Source: Caenorhabditis remanei
Lineage: Eukaryota > Nematoda > Chromadorea > Rhabditida > Rhabditidae
Assembly: GCF_010183535.1 (NCBI RefSeq)
Contig: NC_071332.1
Coordinates: 13,206,001-13,270,000, forward strand
Direction: 5' to 3'
DNA length: 64,000 nt
The translations under genes and the position numbers were made by a program. Below the pieces are notes generated by a model. That model ran no database searches and was not told the origin of the DNA. It was given only the letters and a program-made list of their open reading frames with translations. Shown here piece by piece: positions 33,586-44,465 of the stretch (positions are counted from its first letter, which is position 1; every line of letters begins with the position of its first letter).

Positions 33586-34667
33586 ATGGCATTATGCTCC
33601 CCAACCTATCTCATTTCCTATCTGGACACTTCAGATTTCTATTCCAGATCTCTCCACATTCTAGGTAGTTTATCTATACCAATTCACATATTCGGGGCAT
33701 ACTGTATCATATTCAAGACTCCAAAATCAATGAATTCTGTTAAATTCACAATGTTGAATTTTCATTTGTGGGTCGCTTTAGTGGATATTGTATTCACTTT
33801 AATAGTATGCCCATTTCTCTTGTTTCCGTTATTTGCAGCTGGTGGATTTGGGGTTTTGGATAGATACGGAGTGAGCAGAACATTCCAGACATTTCTACAA
33901 CTAGGGTCGATAGAAGGTATTCAGATAAAATTAACTACAAATAATGAGAAGTTTCAGTTATGTTCATCTCAATTATTCTCATCTTCGAAAATAGATATTT
34001 TGTGATTGCCGATGTCCACAAGTATTGGAAAGCAGCTCGGAAACCATGGATAGCCTTGAACTATTTGTGTGCTTTCTCTGTTGGAATTCCCATTTATCTA
34101 GCAATACCCAAAGACCAGGAGAAATCAAAATTAGTAGTTTTTGAGAAGCTGCCGTGCATCATACCAATCGTCACTCCAGATTCGTTATTCGTGATTGCAG
34201 ATGATATATTATTCTACATGGTTCGCGGACTTATATTCAACTCGGCCATAATTGATCAGACTTTGTTTTTTTCGTGGCTTACGAAGAGATCACTGACAAA
34301 ATATGGAACACGAATATCTCAAAAAACATTGAAACTACAAAAACAGTTTCTCTTAGCTATGAACATCCAATTATCGATTCCATTTCTGTCTTTGGTGATT
34401 CCGTTGGCATATGTATTTTTTGAGTATTACCTCAAGTTTTATTACCAGAAATACAACAACATAGCCTTTATTTTGTTTGCATCTCATGGATTATTGTCTA
34501 CGATAGTCATGTTGATGGTCCATACTCCTTATCGGGAATTTATAAGTGAAAATATCAGAAACTTTGGATATCTGATGGGGCTGAAAATGTGTAGACGTGA
34601 GAGATTAACAAGTGTGATGCCTTCAATCGTATCGACACGCTCTAGAAATGATGTACTGATTGAATGA
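33586..34667 (+). CDS. srh-family chemoreceptor (cluster 2, two-exon form)
   Basis: Two exons (33586-33916, 33958-34667) give 346 residues. It begins MALCSPTYLISYLDTSDFY and has FGAYCIIFKTPKSMNSVK, FENRYFVIAD, IPKDQEKSKLVVF, EKLPCIIP, LKLQKQFLLAMNIQ and VHTPYREFIS. The long second exon merges what are two to three exons in other srh genes, so introns have been lost. The E-box at 33505 is a likely regulator. It groups with the srh genes at 38277, 39945, 41187 and 43070 by the YLDxPEFY start and KLPCL motif. Expected role: chemosensory GPCR. Confidence 0.87.
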
Positions 34668-35030
34668 AATTTTTAATATGTTTTCAAATCAAACTATTTG
34701 GCTTTGACCTGGTATTCAACTTTCCAATATTGTTTCATAGATCATTTTAATCACCTGTTTCGAAATTCGGATCGGAAAACAATATAAAGTATTACCGCTC
34801 ACGTTGAACAGGTGAAACGGAAGGTTTAATGGCAAGATTCCAATTTACAACCAGAAATTCACAAATTTCTCCGGTATATGCTTCTCAGAAACTGTATTCC
34901 AGTCAAGAATGTCAAAAAAAATGTTAACGAAACTTCATTATTGTTTGTTTTTGGAGAGTCAAACGAATTCTTACTTTCGATGAAGTGTTATAGAATATAA
35001 TTATAGAATTTACACGACAGACTATCTATA
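34668..35030. other. Intergenic gap, convergent 3' flanks
   Basis: Lies between the srh gene and the F-box/FTH gene, which face each other. Nothing supportable was seen. Confidence 0.5.
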
Positions 35031-37103
35031 TTATCTTATGTAGTAAACAAGACAAAACTCAAGGAACATTCCATGCAATGAAACTTTCAAAAATTGCTGA
35101 TACGGTTCCACTTCCATTTGGAAATACCAGACACGAGAATCATCGCCGATGATTCGATACGGTGGCCCAATTAATCCATGAAGAGTTTCGTAGTCAATCG
35201 TCGGGTTTTTGAAGCGAATCACGATGTTTTTGAAAGTGGTCGATAGTAGAAAATGCTGAAATTATCAAATCAGTATATATATATAAAGTTCTCCTTATAC
35301 TGATAACTCACATCTTTGAGATATAACACATCTTCTGAACTAATCGTATCCACATCTATTCTCCATCTAATATTTGAAAAATGAGTGATATTCATTTCTT
35401 GAATTGAAGTTGATATTGGCTGTGAATGAACCTCCAGTTCCTTTGCATTCTTCCACTGTTCCAGCTGGCATATCTCGTCTAATACAAACGGTTTCAACGA
35501 GGATTCAGGATATTTAACCCTGCAAGTTCTATATATTGATCCCGGATCAATCAGATGAATGTCTTTCAAGCAATTCGGGTCAAGGTAAGGAAGGATTTGC
35601 ATCACATTATCGTCCGTAACACATTCTAATTTCAACTTTTTCACTTTTAGAATATGATTTCTTCTCGATAAAATTTCTTTTAGTTTCCCACAGAATTGAT
35701 TGGTAAGTCGATTCAGACGATCAAATTCTTTAATGTTTGGTTCCGTTTTTTCCCTTTTTCGAAGAATGTCCAAATATGAGAATATGAAATTCAACTCTTC
35801 TAAGCACGTATTTTGATTAGCCAAATTGACCTCGAAGTCATTCAAAACTTGATCTTGCGCTTTTTGACATAATACATCTCTGTCGTCAGAAGTTTCATGT
35901 TTCCCGTATTTCCATTTTCTTGAATTGCAAGATCCATCTTTAATATGTGCACATGGATGAATATCAATAGAGAAATCAACGGAATACTCTTTGATATTAG
36001 TTACGGGTTTAAGAAAATCCACGCAGTTTCTGATTCCACGAGATGTTTTACGGAGTCGTTGTCTGAAATTATAGAAATGAATGAAGTGGGATGAATGCCT
36101 ATATTTGAATAATCATATGAGTCTACAGTAATACTTACATATCCCAAAACCCAAACGATTGAATGACTCGTTTCATAATCAATGGATTCTCTAGAACCTT
36201 TGCAGATACATCATTGCTGAGTGTCAACTTCTACAAGACAATCAGAATTCGACTTTTCAAGAAGAAATGCACACTAACTTACCGCTAAACCACCAGATTG
36301 TAATAGTCTATTCGATAGTCTGAATTTGATGAATTTCTCCGTTGAACCGGGAGTCTCGTGTTGCAGTGGAACATCAATCATTTCTCTCAAACTCGCATTA
36401 TCATGGGCACAGTTTTGATAATAAACGAAGATCTCAGTGAAAGTTGATACATGTAGAAGACACTGGAAATGTAATCAATCAATAGATCTTGGTATAAAGT
36501 TTCCAATTATTCCGAACCAACCTTTTTCACAGATTCCAAGTGTTCTGATGAGATAGTGTGCAACTTGAAAGCCAGTTTCATCCGTTGTCCTTCATTCCAT
36601 TCCACCAAAGCCAGAGCATCATCTATAGTGATATCGTCATCTCTATTTTCAAAACAAAATTCGACTTTCTTCAAAACCGATGGATCCAATAACTTCACGA
36701 CTGACATTGCTTGACTCTTATCAACAGCATCAATTGATATTCGTTTGACTTGAAGAATATCATTTCTCGATTTGATTGACTCCTTCAGACAATTGAATAT
36801 CTGGTTTATGACTGGATCCAACTTATTCTTTTTGTAGTTTTCTTCAAGTCCACTGTATTTGATTTTGAGAGAATAGACGGGACATGCTTGATTATTGATT
36901 ATTTCTTCCACGTCTTCAATGAAGCTTTTCAAAAAATCATCTTGTGATCTGGATTTCCTTGATTTTTTATAATCGAAGCTCAATTTTCCATAGGGTTTAT
37001 TGTAGTACAATTCACATTTCAGTGTTTTCTCACTATAAAATATTCCAATTGACGTTATTGGACGCATCAAATTCAATTTCATTCTTGGATAATTCTGGGA
37101 CAT
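35031..37103 (-). CDS. F-box A / FTH (DUF38) protein with two FTH units
   Basis: Five exons read as one 609-residue frame: 36522-37103, 36283-36462, 36139-36230, 35312-36062 and 35031-35255. The first FTH-like unit (about residues 80-255) has VKRISIDAVDK, LDPSVLKKVEF and VEWNEGQRMKLAF. Then a short F-box-like piece appears (VLENPLIMKRVIQSFGFWD, QRLRKTSRGIRNCVDFL), followed by a second FTH unit (VKKLKLECVTDDN, LDPNCLKDIHLIDP, LEQWKNAKELEV). F-box/FTH proteins are predicted SCF ubiquitin-ligase adaptors. The splice at 36283|36230 has good consensus, but without it the first half would stop three codons later. Two separate genes, the first lacking an F-box, are therefore an alternative. ATG at 37103 follows a TTTGCAG acceptor. 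Confidence 0.68.
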
Positions 37104-38276
37104 GTTCTGCAAAGCAACCAGATTATAATAAGATTTTCAAAAATTAAACAAATGAACGGACAGAGAAAAACAAAGTAGCTGGATTATTCGGTCATTTCGA
37201 AACCGGAGGTTTTGCTGCCAAGCGTTCCACAGCCTCAATTTTTCCGTTTTTCTCAGTGGTAACTTGACTTTTTCAGATAATTAATTGCTTGAGAAGCCAA
37301 AAAATCATTATTTTTGTGGTTTTCATAAGGGGACCACAAGAAATTTTGTCCGTTGGCCAACAAACTTGTTCTTTTTAGAAGGCTGAAAACTGTTATTCTC
37401 ATAGAACTGTTGTACAACAAAAGTGTATTTAACGTTTCAGAAAATGACAAGTACCCCTAAATACTTCTACGAGAATAACAGTTTTTTTGAAAAAAGGAAA
37501 AATTGAGGTTGTGGAACACTTGGCTGCGAAATGTCCGGTTGCGAAATGTCTTGGTGCGAATTGACTGGGTGCGGATTGTCCTGGAGCTGATTTTTCTACT
37601 CGTAGCCAAGAAAATTTTGCTACGAGTTAAATACGCGGTCGACATTCCTAGGAATTCCTAGAAAAGTGATCCGCAAAATTGCGTCGCAGTGTTCCCTCGA
37701 GTGTTTGCGGATTGCGTACCGTAATCGCATAAAAATTCAGATTTGAGACCGTACGAATCGGAAGAAACAAAATGAAAAAAGGAAAAGAAAAAGTGAGCGA
37801 TTCCGAATGAGAAAGAAATGAAAATAAGAGTGAGGAAGAAACATTGTAAGCAAACAGAAAATGACCACAACGTTGGTGACACGAGGGACACGCCGTCTAC
37901 GTCGATTCAGTGAAAATATTGAAGGTGAGAGTTGCCGAGATTGTTTCAGGTACGGAAATCATGAAGCAAAGGCTTAAAATAAAACCAAAGTAAGGAGTTT
38001 TCTGTACTCTTAATTGAAATGAGAGATCGAGATGTTGTGTCTTCAATCCCTGAAAGAAATCTAAATAAAACATTTTTAATTGATAATTAAGTTCTTGATA
38101 ATTGGCAGATTCCATGATCAAAACTAGAGACAGCGAGGCGTGGTTTATCGGGAAAGGGAAGTTAGAAACTTGTTTAGCTAGAATAAACACTCAATCATCC
38201 CTTAAAATCGATACTTTCAGATTCCAACCATTCAGTCTTCAGAAATCAATCATTTATTCATAAAAGGCTGTTTCAT
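37104..38276. other. Intergenic with an inverted-repeat element
   Basis: Holds the palindromic element at 37189-37556, the short tandem units after it, and about 0.6 kb of AT-rich DNA. The open frame at 37897-38190 (minus) has no family signature. Confidence 0.45.
37189..37556. repeat. Inverted-repeat (MITE-like) element with adjoining short tandem units
   Basis: The left arm (about 37189-37252) and right arm (about 37487-37556) are inverted copies. They share GTTCCACARCCTCAATTTTT flanked by a GC-rich outer end. A second inner inverted pair (AACTGTTATTCTC) lies at about 37386-37402 and 37468-37483. Downstream, four degenerate units of about 15 bp follow one another (TGCGAAATGTCC, TGCGAAATGTCTT, TGCGAATTGACT, TGCGGATTGTCCT) up to about 37575. 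No ORF. It is probably a non-autonomous DNA element. Confidence 0.55.
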
Positions 38277-39479
38277 TTAAATACGGTTCTTGTTATGAAC
38301 AACTGAAGATACCACAACGATCGATTCATTTCTCATAGCCGACCGAAATCCAAAGAAATTAATGATTCCACGAAAAATGTTTACAATGAAAACACGATAA
38401 GGATTGTGAACAATAAGCATTGCAATTGTAGATACAAGTCCGTAACACGAAATATAAATAAATGCAATATTATTTGCTTTTTGTGAATAGAACCCTAATG
38501 CGTATTCCATTAGAAGAAAAATCAAAGAGGCCCCGATAACAAGTGCAGGTGTGTATATTTGAATGAGTAAAGATTTCAGGAACTTTTTCTGTAATCTTGC
38601 AGTTTTGTCCGATAACTGTGAACCCGTTTTTCGGAGTGAATATCTTAAACGTGTTGAGAATGCTCATCCTTGAGAAACAAAATAGAAGAGAAAGCAAATT
38701 GATGAGATAACTATTGTAATCAACTTCTCATTCAACACAAATAATTTAGATTCTCGGATTTCTGACGGCAGACACGGGAGAGTCTGAAATATCCAATATT
38801 ATGAGAATAACTAAAAAGGACTTCGATAGTATCCAGTCAGAAACAACCAAGGATGGTTTCGATGGAAGTTTCGATATTCCACCAGATGCAAACCAATTAA
38901 TGTGAAAGAAATCACCTCGAAAACACTCAATTTTGCCTTTTCCTGATCTACGGGAATATTTAGATAAATGGGTAAACTGAAAAATGGAATCAGCAAGTAG
39001 TTCAGAACGAGCCATGGAACTCTGATTTTTCTCCAAATTCGATTTCCATTTATCAGAATCATATATCGATTTTCCAGAATTTGATTAATAGAGAAACACA
39101 TAGCTGAAAAAACATGATAAATATGATCATACAGACTGACGAGCATACTTTCGATTGTTATTACGATTAGACATGCCAGAATACCTGGGTTCAATCCGAT
39201 TTCTTGGAAAATACCATGTACAGAAATGGTAAAAGTTGGGACAAGAACATATGGGGATACTAAGACACTAATCATCAAGTCAACCATAAAAGTCCAAAAA
39301 TGAAAATGTAATAAGGGCATCTGAACAGAACTCATAAACTGAGGAGTCTTGAATAGAATACAGTATGCACCGAACAAATGGAAAGGAATAGAGATGGAAG
39401 ATAGGATGTGAAGAGTTCTTGTGTAGAACTCTGGGGTGTCGAGATATGTGAACTGATCCGTTCCAGAGCAGTAAGGCAT
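38277..39479 (-). pseudogene. srh-family chemoreceptor with an in-frame stop
   Basis: Three exons (39149-39479, 38916-39103, 38783 to 38277) align end to end with srh relatives: TYLDTPEFYTRTLHIL, FGAYCILFKTPQFMSS, LENRYMILINGNRIWRKIR, IPVDQEKAKLSVF, TLPCLPSEI, LQKKFLKSLLIQ and VHNPYRVFIV. In exon 3 a TGA at 38664-38666 interrupts the frame, in or near TM5. The frame continues unchanged after it, and the distance to the next motif matches the sister gene at 41187. The excess is too short to be an intron (minimum about 40 bp). It is a recent pseudogene, a null allele of this strain, or a sequencing error. The promoter E-box remains. Confidence 0.75.
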
Positions 39480-39546
39480 GATTCTGATTATGGGAAATAC
39501 GAATGATCCATGGAAACAAGCGACAATATTTATCACTGAAAGACTT

Positions 39547-39552
39547 CACCTG
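39547..39552 (+). promoter_or_regulatory. E-box upstream of the srh gene at 39479
   Basis: CACCTG in the context CTTCACCTGTC, 68 bp upstream of the minus-strand ATG. One mismatch to WWYCACSTGYY. The flanking bases GAAAGACTTCACCTGTC are the same as at the sister gene (42397). Confidence 0.6.
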
Positions 39553-39857
39553 TCAATGTAATTTCAGAAACAGAGAAAAGATGTTTTAAAAATATTACGG
39601 TGAGAAACTAGAATATTAAAAATCGTAATAGATCTTTGAACTTTGAAAAAGTAAAGTTGAGACATTTTCAGTGACAAAGAAGAGCTAATTATTTATTTTC
39701 AGTTGCCTCTCTTCTTTCTGCAATCAACTTTGTCGGGTACAGAAAACTTCGTGGCACTTTGAAGGCTCATTACTGTTTTCGAACTAATTTTGGGTCCAAT
39801 CTCATTTTATAGCAACATATCAAACTTTACTTTACTTCAGAATGTCATTGAATGAAA

Positions 39858-39863
39858 CAGGTG
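39858..39863 (-). promoter_or_regulatory. E-box upstream of the srh gene at 39945
   Basis: CAGGTG, reading TATCACCTGTT on the minus strand, a full match to WWYCACSTGYY. It lies 82 bp before the plus-strand ATG. Confidence 0.6.
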
Positions 39864-39944
39864 ATAATTAGCTATTATTTGTTGAGTTTATCGACTCTGG
39901 ACCTTTAGTCTACCTCGATTAGGTCGAATTTAATACTCACGAGA

Positions 39945-41155
39945 ATGACTTCCATACTTTCCAGTCTCTGGAATCGATTTTTAGACTATAACCTGACGAA
40001 TTACTGCCCTGATTCATATCACCATACTTATCTAGACTCTCCAGAATTCTATTTTTTGACATTACACGTTGTTGGATTTCTGGTTTTTCCCGTCTATATA
40101 CTCGGAGCCTTTCTGATAATAGTTAAAACTCCGAAATCCATGAAATCCGTGAAGTGGACAGTTTTGAATTTTCATTTCTGGACTTGTTTTGTAGATATTT
40201 TATATAGTTTCTTGATATCTCCTTTCTTATTGGCTCCATTATTCGCCGGATTCACGATGGGTTTATTTGGAAGACTAGGAATGGGAGTTGAGCATCAAGT
40301 GGTTTTGATAATGGCTAGTACGGCTGGTGAGATCTTTTTTTTGACACTTTTAATTTTTTCCGGTTTTCAGCAATGTACGTCTCTATCATGTGTGTTTATG
40401 AGAATAGATTTTTCATTTTGGCACTACATAAAAAGTGTTGGAAAGTTGGCAGAATTCCATGGTATATTCTCAATTATTCTATGGCATTTGTACCGTTTCT
40501 AACACTTTATTTCCTGGTACCAGATCAAGAAAATGCAAGACAATGGATATTGGATGTGAGATTTAAAGGGGGACACTAGTAATAGATATGAACAAACGCT
40601 AAAATGCATCTGAATCATCACTTTCTTTTAATTTTTTTTCAGAAACTTCCTTGCCTTTCTTCTGAAATTCAATCCTATCCATTATTCGTTATTAACCAAA
40701 ATGTCTTTCCAATGCTTATCATAGCAATGGCATTATGTACAATTATTTCCACCGAAGCTCTTATATTCTGTATTTTGGCCAAAAAAGCATTGAAACAATA
40801 CGGTTCGCTGTCTCAGAATACCGTAAAACTGCAAAACAAGTTTTTGAGAGCCATGATTCTTCAATTATTAATCCCAACTGGGTTTCTGGTTATACCATTG
40901 AGTTGGCTGGTATGGTCGGCATTATTAAAACTATACAGTCCAATGGTCACTTGTTTCTCATTTATTTTGATTTCGACACACGGTTTTTTCTCAACTATTT
41001 TTATGATTTATGCCCAAATTCCATATCGAGAAGCTGCAATTGGATACGTGGTTTTTACTCTGAGATTTGTTGGAATTCGTCTGAAAACGAGAGAACGGAA
41101 GACTCCGGTGGTGGAACAGAGTTTATTTCATTTGAGAACATCTCATTTCTTATGA
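39945..41155 (+). CDS. srh-family chemoreceptor with extended N-terminus
   Basis: Three exons (39945-40326, 40371-40555, 40643-41155) give 359 residues. Marks are HHTYLDSPEFYFLTLHVV, GAFLIIVKTPKSMKSVKW, VYENRFFILALHKKCWKVGR, VPDQENARQWILD, KLPCLSSEI, VKLQNKFLRAMILQ and AQIPYREAAI. The start at 39945 gives about 16 residues more than relatives before the conserved region. There is no later in-frame ATG before TYLDSPEFY, so this start is likely. Exon 2 is 185 nt as in cluster 1, while the last two exons of other genes are fused. Divergent partner of the broken gene at 38277. Expected role: chemosensory GPCR. Confidence 0.87.
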
Positions 41156-41186
41156 AAAATCAAGTTTTGAAATCATAAATTATTTG

Positions 41187-42327
41187 TTATATACACACTG
41201 CCAAGTTACTGTTTCTTGTAGCAATATTTGATGACACCCATCTAATCGACGACTTCTTCACACCTGTTCTTGAACAAATTGCTTCAAATATAAATTCTCG
41301 ATACGGAGAATGAAATAATAGCATAAATAGAGTGGACATGAACCCATAAGATGAAAACGCAATGAATCCCAGGTTGTTCCATGTTTGTCTATAAAATTTA
41401 AGAACATACTCGATGCCAATGAAAGTTAATGGCGCTTGTAGGGTGAATACTGGAACAGCCATTTGTATATAAACCGCTCTAAGAAATTGTTTCTGAAGTT
41501 TCAGTGTCTTATTGGATAGTCGTGATGATTCCTTTTTCAGTGTCCAATGAGTGTATCCAGTGAATATAAGTGAGTGCATCAAGACAATGAGTTGCATGGC
41601 CATTCCAGAAAAGTACGTTACTAGAAAATCCTCGGCGATAATAAACAAAGCAGCTGAACGGATTTCAGGCAGAAGACATGGGAGTTTCTGAATAAAAAGA
41701 CAATTTTTCTGTTTTCTAGTAGTGCAAAGTATTAAAAATGATAACACTCTACGATTTTTTCAAAGTTTGATATTCCACATACATCAAAGTCTCAGTTTTC
41801 AAACATACCTCATAAGCCACCTGTTTCGCTGATTTCTGATCCTCAGGAATGTTCAAATAAACCGGTAAAAACACCAAAACTGCGTAAATACCCATTCCGA
41901 TAAGCCATGGAACTCTGAGACGTCTCCATGTTTTATTTGAATTTGTAATTATCACATATCGGTTTTCTAAGATTAGAACACCAGAGAAAAACAAGAAAAC
42001 GGCAGCAGTCAAAGTTATGTACATTTGAATGGGTACACTGATTCCTAGTTGTTGAAGTATTCCTAGCGGGACGATTCCGAAGACTGGAAATATGAAATAT
42101 GGACAGACTAGGATACTGAATACCAGGTCCACGATGAAAGTCCAAAAATGATAGTTCAACATGCTGGGTTTCACTGAACTCATAGATGAAGGAGTCTTGA
42201 ACATGATACAGTAGGCTCCAAATAAATGCAATGGTATTGCGATAAATCCCAAAAAGTGCAAGGCAATATAGTAGAATTCTGGGGTGTCTAGATAAGATAA
42301 TTGATCGGTTGGAGAGCAATAAGCCAT
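41187..42327 (-). CDS. srh-family chemoreceptor (two-exon form)
   Basis: Two exons (41809-42327, 41187-41687) give 339 residues. It begins MAYCSPTDQLSYLDTPEFYY and has FGAYCIMFKTPSSMSSVK, LENRYVIITNSNKTWRRLR, IPEDQKSAKQVAYE, KLPCLLPEI, LKLQKQFLRAVYIQ and FHSPYREFIF. Its 519-nt first exon equals the two joined exons (331+188) of the broken gene at 38277, its closest relative here, so one intron was lost or gained since their split. It converges with the srh gene ending at 41155, only 31 bp apart. Expected role: chemosensory GPCR. Confidence 0.88.
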
Positions 42328-42396
42328 GATTCTGATTTTGGGAAAAAAATGAATGATTACTGGAAACGGGCGACACGATTGATCACTGAAAGACTT

Positions 42397-42402
42397 CACC
42401 TG
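42397..42402 (+). promoter_or_regulatory. E-box upstream of the srh gene at 42327
   Basis: CACCTG in CTTCACCTGTC, 70 bp upstream of the minus-strand ATG. Same context as at 39547. Confidence 0.6.
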
Positions 42403-42713
42403 TCCATAACATTTCAGAAATCAAGAAAGGATACTTGAAAAAAAGAAACTAGAGTACTAGTCGTAGTCTTTAAAACTTTGAAATAAAGTAGAGTTGTTTC
42501 TCGAAATATTTCCCTTGCATTCGGAAAAGGAGAATTCCGAACATTTTTTGTTTTAGTGTGTGCACAGCAACAAAGAAGAGGTGAAGAGCGTGAAATAATA
42601 CAGAACCTTCATGTTTTGTAGCAATGCCTATGTTAAACACTGGTCACGTGTCCCGGTAAGTAGCTATACAGTATTTATAATCAAGAACAAAAGAACAAGA
42701 TTCCGTGGACAAT

Positions 42714-42857
42714 ATGGGAAAACCAAGTGGAAGTAAAGAAGTGAAGACGGAAGATGTGTTGGGAGGAATCATACAGCAGTTAACGTCGCTGAATGCTATG
42801 TCGCAGCAGTTAATGGAAGAAAATCGTGAGTTGAGAGGAAACGAGCCGTGGTATTAA
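42714..42857 (+). other. Short ORF, possible gag-like retroelement relic
   Basis: A 47-residue frame (start MGKPSGSKEVKTEDVLGG, then a Gln/Met-rich helix QQLTSLNAMSQQLMEENREL) is followed by disrupted coding-like sequence. The combination recalls the beginning of a nematode LTR-element gag. No LTR, protease or integrase piece is visible, so the assignment is weak. Confidence 0.22.
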
Positions 42858-43069
42858 AACCGAGTGAAAAGAATAATGTTCGCGTCAGTTATCGAAAAGA
42901 ATCCAAAGATTGATAGTTCGAAATTTTCATGGTGAATTGTTGACGGAGTGAGAACGGTTTATACTGCTGTTTGGATGTTTGGAAGAAGCGACTTATCAGA
43001 GAGATATAGATGCGCAACGAGGTGAGACGGACGTATTCGGTGTTGTGCATGAGAGCACAGTGGTTTTAT

Positions 43070-44224
43070 TCAAAGCATTCGATTATTCTGGACGATATTT
43101 AGAGAAACAGACGGTGGTCCCATTCTCCTTTTTAGACCTCGTCCACCAACTCCTAACAATTTCAATAAATAGTCTCGATAGGGTTTTTGTACGATAAGCA
43201 TCACAATTGTTGAAACAAATCCATGATTAGATATAATAATAAACATGATGTTATTCATAGAACCAATGAAATAAGGGAAATGGGAATAGTAAGAGGTTGG
43301 TATGATGATAACACTGAATGGTATTGCTAGTTGAAGAATAATTGCACGGATCAACTTTTTCTGGAAAATTATATTTTTGATATTGCGTCAGGAGAAGAAT
43401 CACCTGTAAATCTAAAGTCTTTTTCGAAAGGTTTCGTCCGTATTGTTTTAAGGACCACTTGATAGAAACGAATAGGATTATTAGGCAAGTACAAAGAAAT
43501 ATAGATTCACTTCCTGTCCATTTTATAAATTGCCATCTGTCTTCTACAACCAAATACAATGGCAACTCCCTCATTCTATCGGATAAACAGGGAAGAGTCT
43601 GAAAAAGAATCAGTTAAGATGTCTCAATATGTTGTTGTCCACTTGGTTACCTGTAGAATGAAGTCCCTTTTGTTATCCGATCCAGCTGGCATATCGATAT
43701 AAATTGGATAGAAAAATGTGAATACCGTTAAATAAGTAAACACTAAAAAGGGAAAACGAAAACGATGCCACCACAAGTTTTTACTTGAGAGGATGTAAAA
43801 CCGATTTTCCAAGATCACGACGACAGATGCAGCCACACCTGAATCATACAGAAATACAAAAATTCAGAAAAGAGAACAAACTTGCGATAGCCACTTCCAA
43901 AAGGTATGAAATTTCAGGCATTCCCATCCCAACTCGAGTTAATATTCCTAAAGGACTGGCACCCATTAGTGGAACAAAAAAGTACAAAGTGCCCAAAAAA
44001 CTCAATGACCAATCCGAAAAACAACTGGTCAAATGTAGATTCAACAGGGTCCATTCAACAGAAATCATTTCTTTTGGAGTCTTGAAAAGAATACAGTATC
44101 CACCGAAAATATGAACTGGTAGTGCGAGAAATCCAACGAGACGGAGTACTGTCAAGAAAAATTCCGGGGAATCGAAGAAGTTTGAAGTGTAATCAGCGGA
44201 GCAAAGTATGATTGGGGAGCTCAT
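43070..44224 (-). CDS. srh-family chemoreceptor, divergent
   Basis: Four exons (43882-44224, 43651-43838, 43404-43598, 43070-43360) give 338 residues. Marks are NFFDSPEFFLTVLRLV, FGGYCILFKTPKEMISVEW, ILENRFYILSSKNLWWHR, TLPCLSDRM, LDLQKKLIRAIILQ, GFVSTIVMLIVQKPYRDYLL. The MPAGSDN segment replaces the usual PEQ/PDQ loop, so it is the most divergent intact srh in the window. ATG at 44224 was chosen; a longer open frame upstream has no ATG. It has its own E-box and a decayed relative just upstream. Expected role: chemosensory GPCR. Confidence 0.84.
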
Positions 44225-44298
44225 GAATACAATAGATTCTTGTTCTGAGTGAGAGTAATTGAAGTTTATACTCACATTGAAATCGTCAGTTGAAATAT

Positions 44299-44304
44299 CA
44301 CCTG
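44299..44304 (+). promoter_or_regulatory. E-box upstream of the srh gene at 44224
   Basis: CACCTG in TATCACCTGTC, a full match to WWYCACSTGYY, 75 bp upstream of the minus-strand ATG. Confidence 0.6.
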
Positions 44305-44465
44305 TCTTTTATAAAAACAAAGCTATTGAAAGTATTTCTCGGAAATCTGTGATTTTTTGATTTTGAAAACTAGAATGCACGAAGAAAACAATATTCGTAG
44401 TTTATATCTCCAGTTGATTATTTCTGTATCATAACTATTTCAACTACTTACTTCTGTCAGAACAC

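Larger units (their letters stand above)
39480..39944. other. Divergent promoter region of two srh genes
   Basis: 465 bp separate the start codons at 39479 (minus) and 39945 (plus). Each side has its own E-box (39547-39552 and 39858-39863). Nothing else was recognised. Confidence 0.6.
42328..43069. other. Intergenic, 0.74 kb, with a possible retroelement relic
   Basis: Holds the E-box for the 42327 gene and a 48-codon ORF at 42714-42857. It also holds further broken coding-like pieces up to about 43065 (for example CLEEATYQRDIDAQRGET). Confidence 0.4.

Noticed and set aside
37897..38190. 97-codon minus-strand ORF as a possible chemoreceptor relic
   Set aside because: Hydrophobic, but none of the srh/srj motifs can be placed in it.
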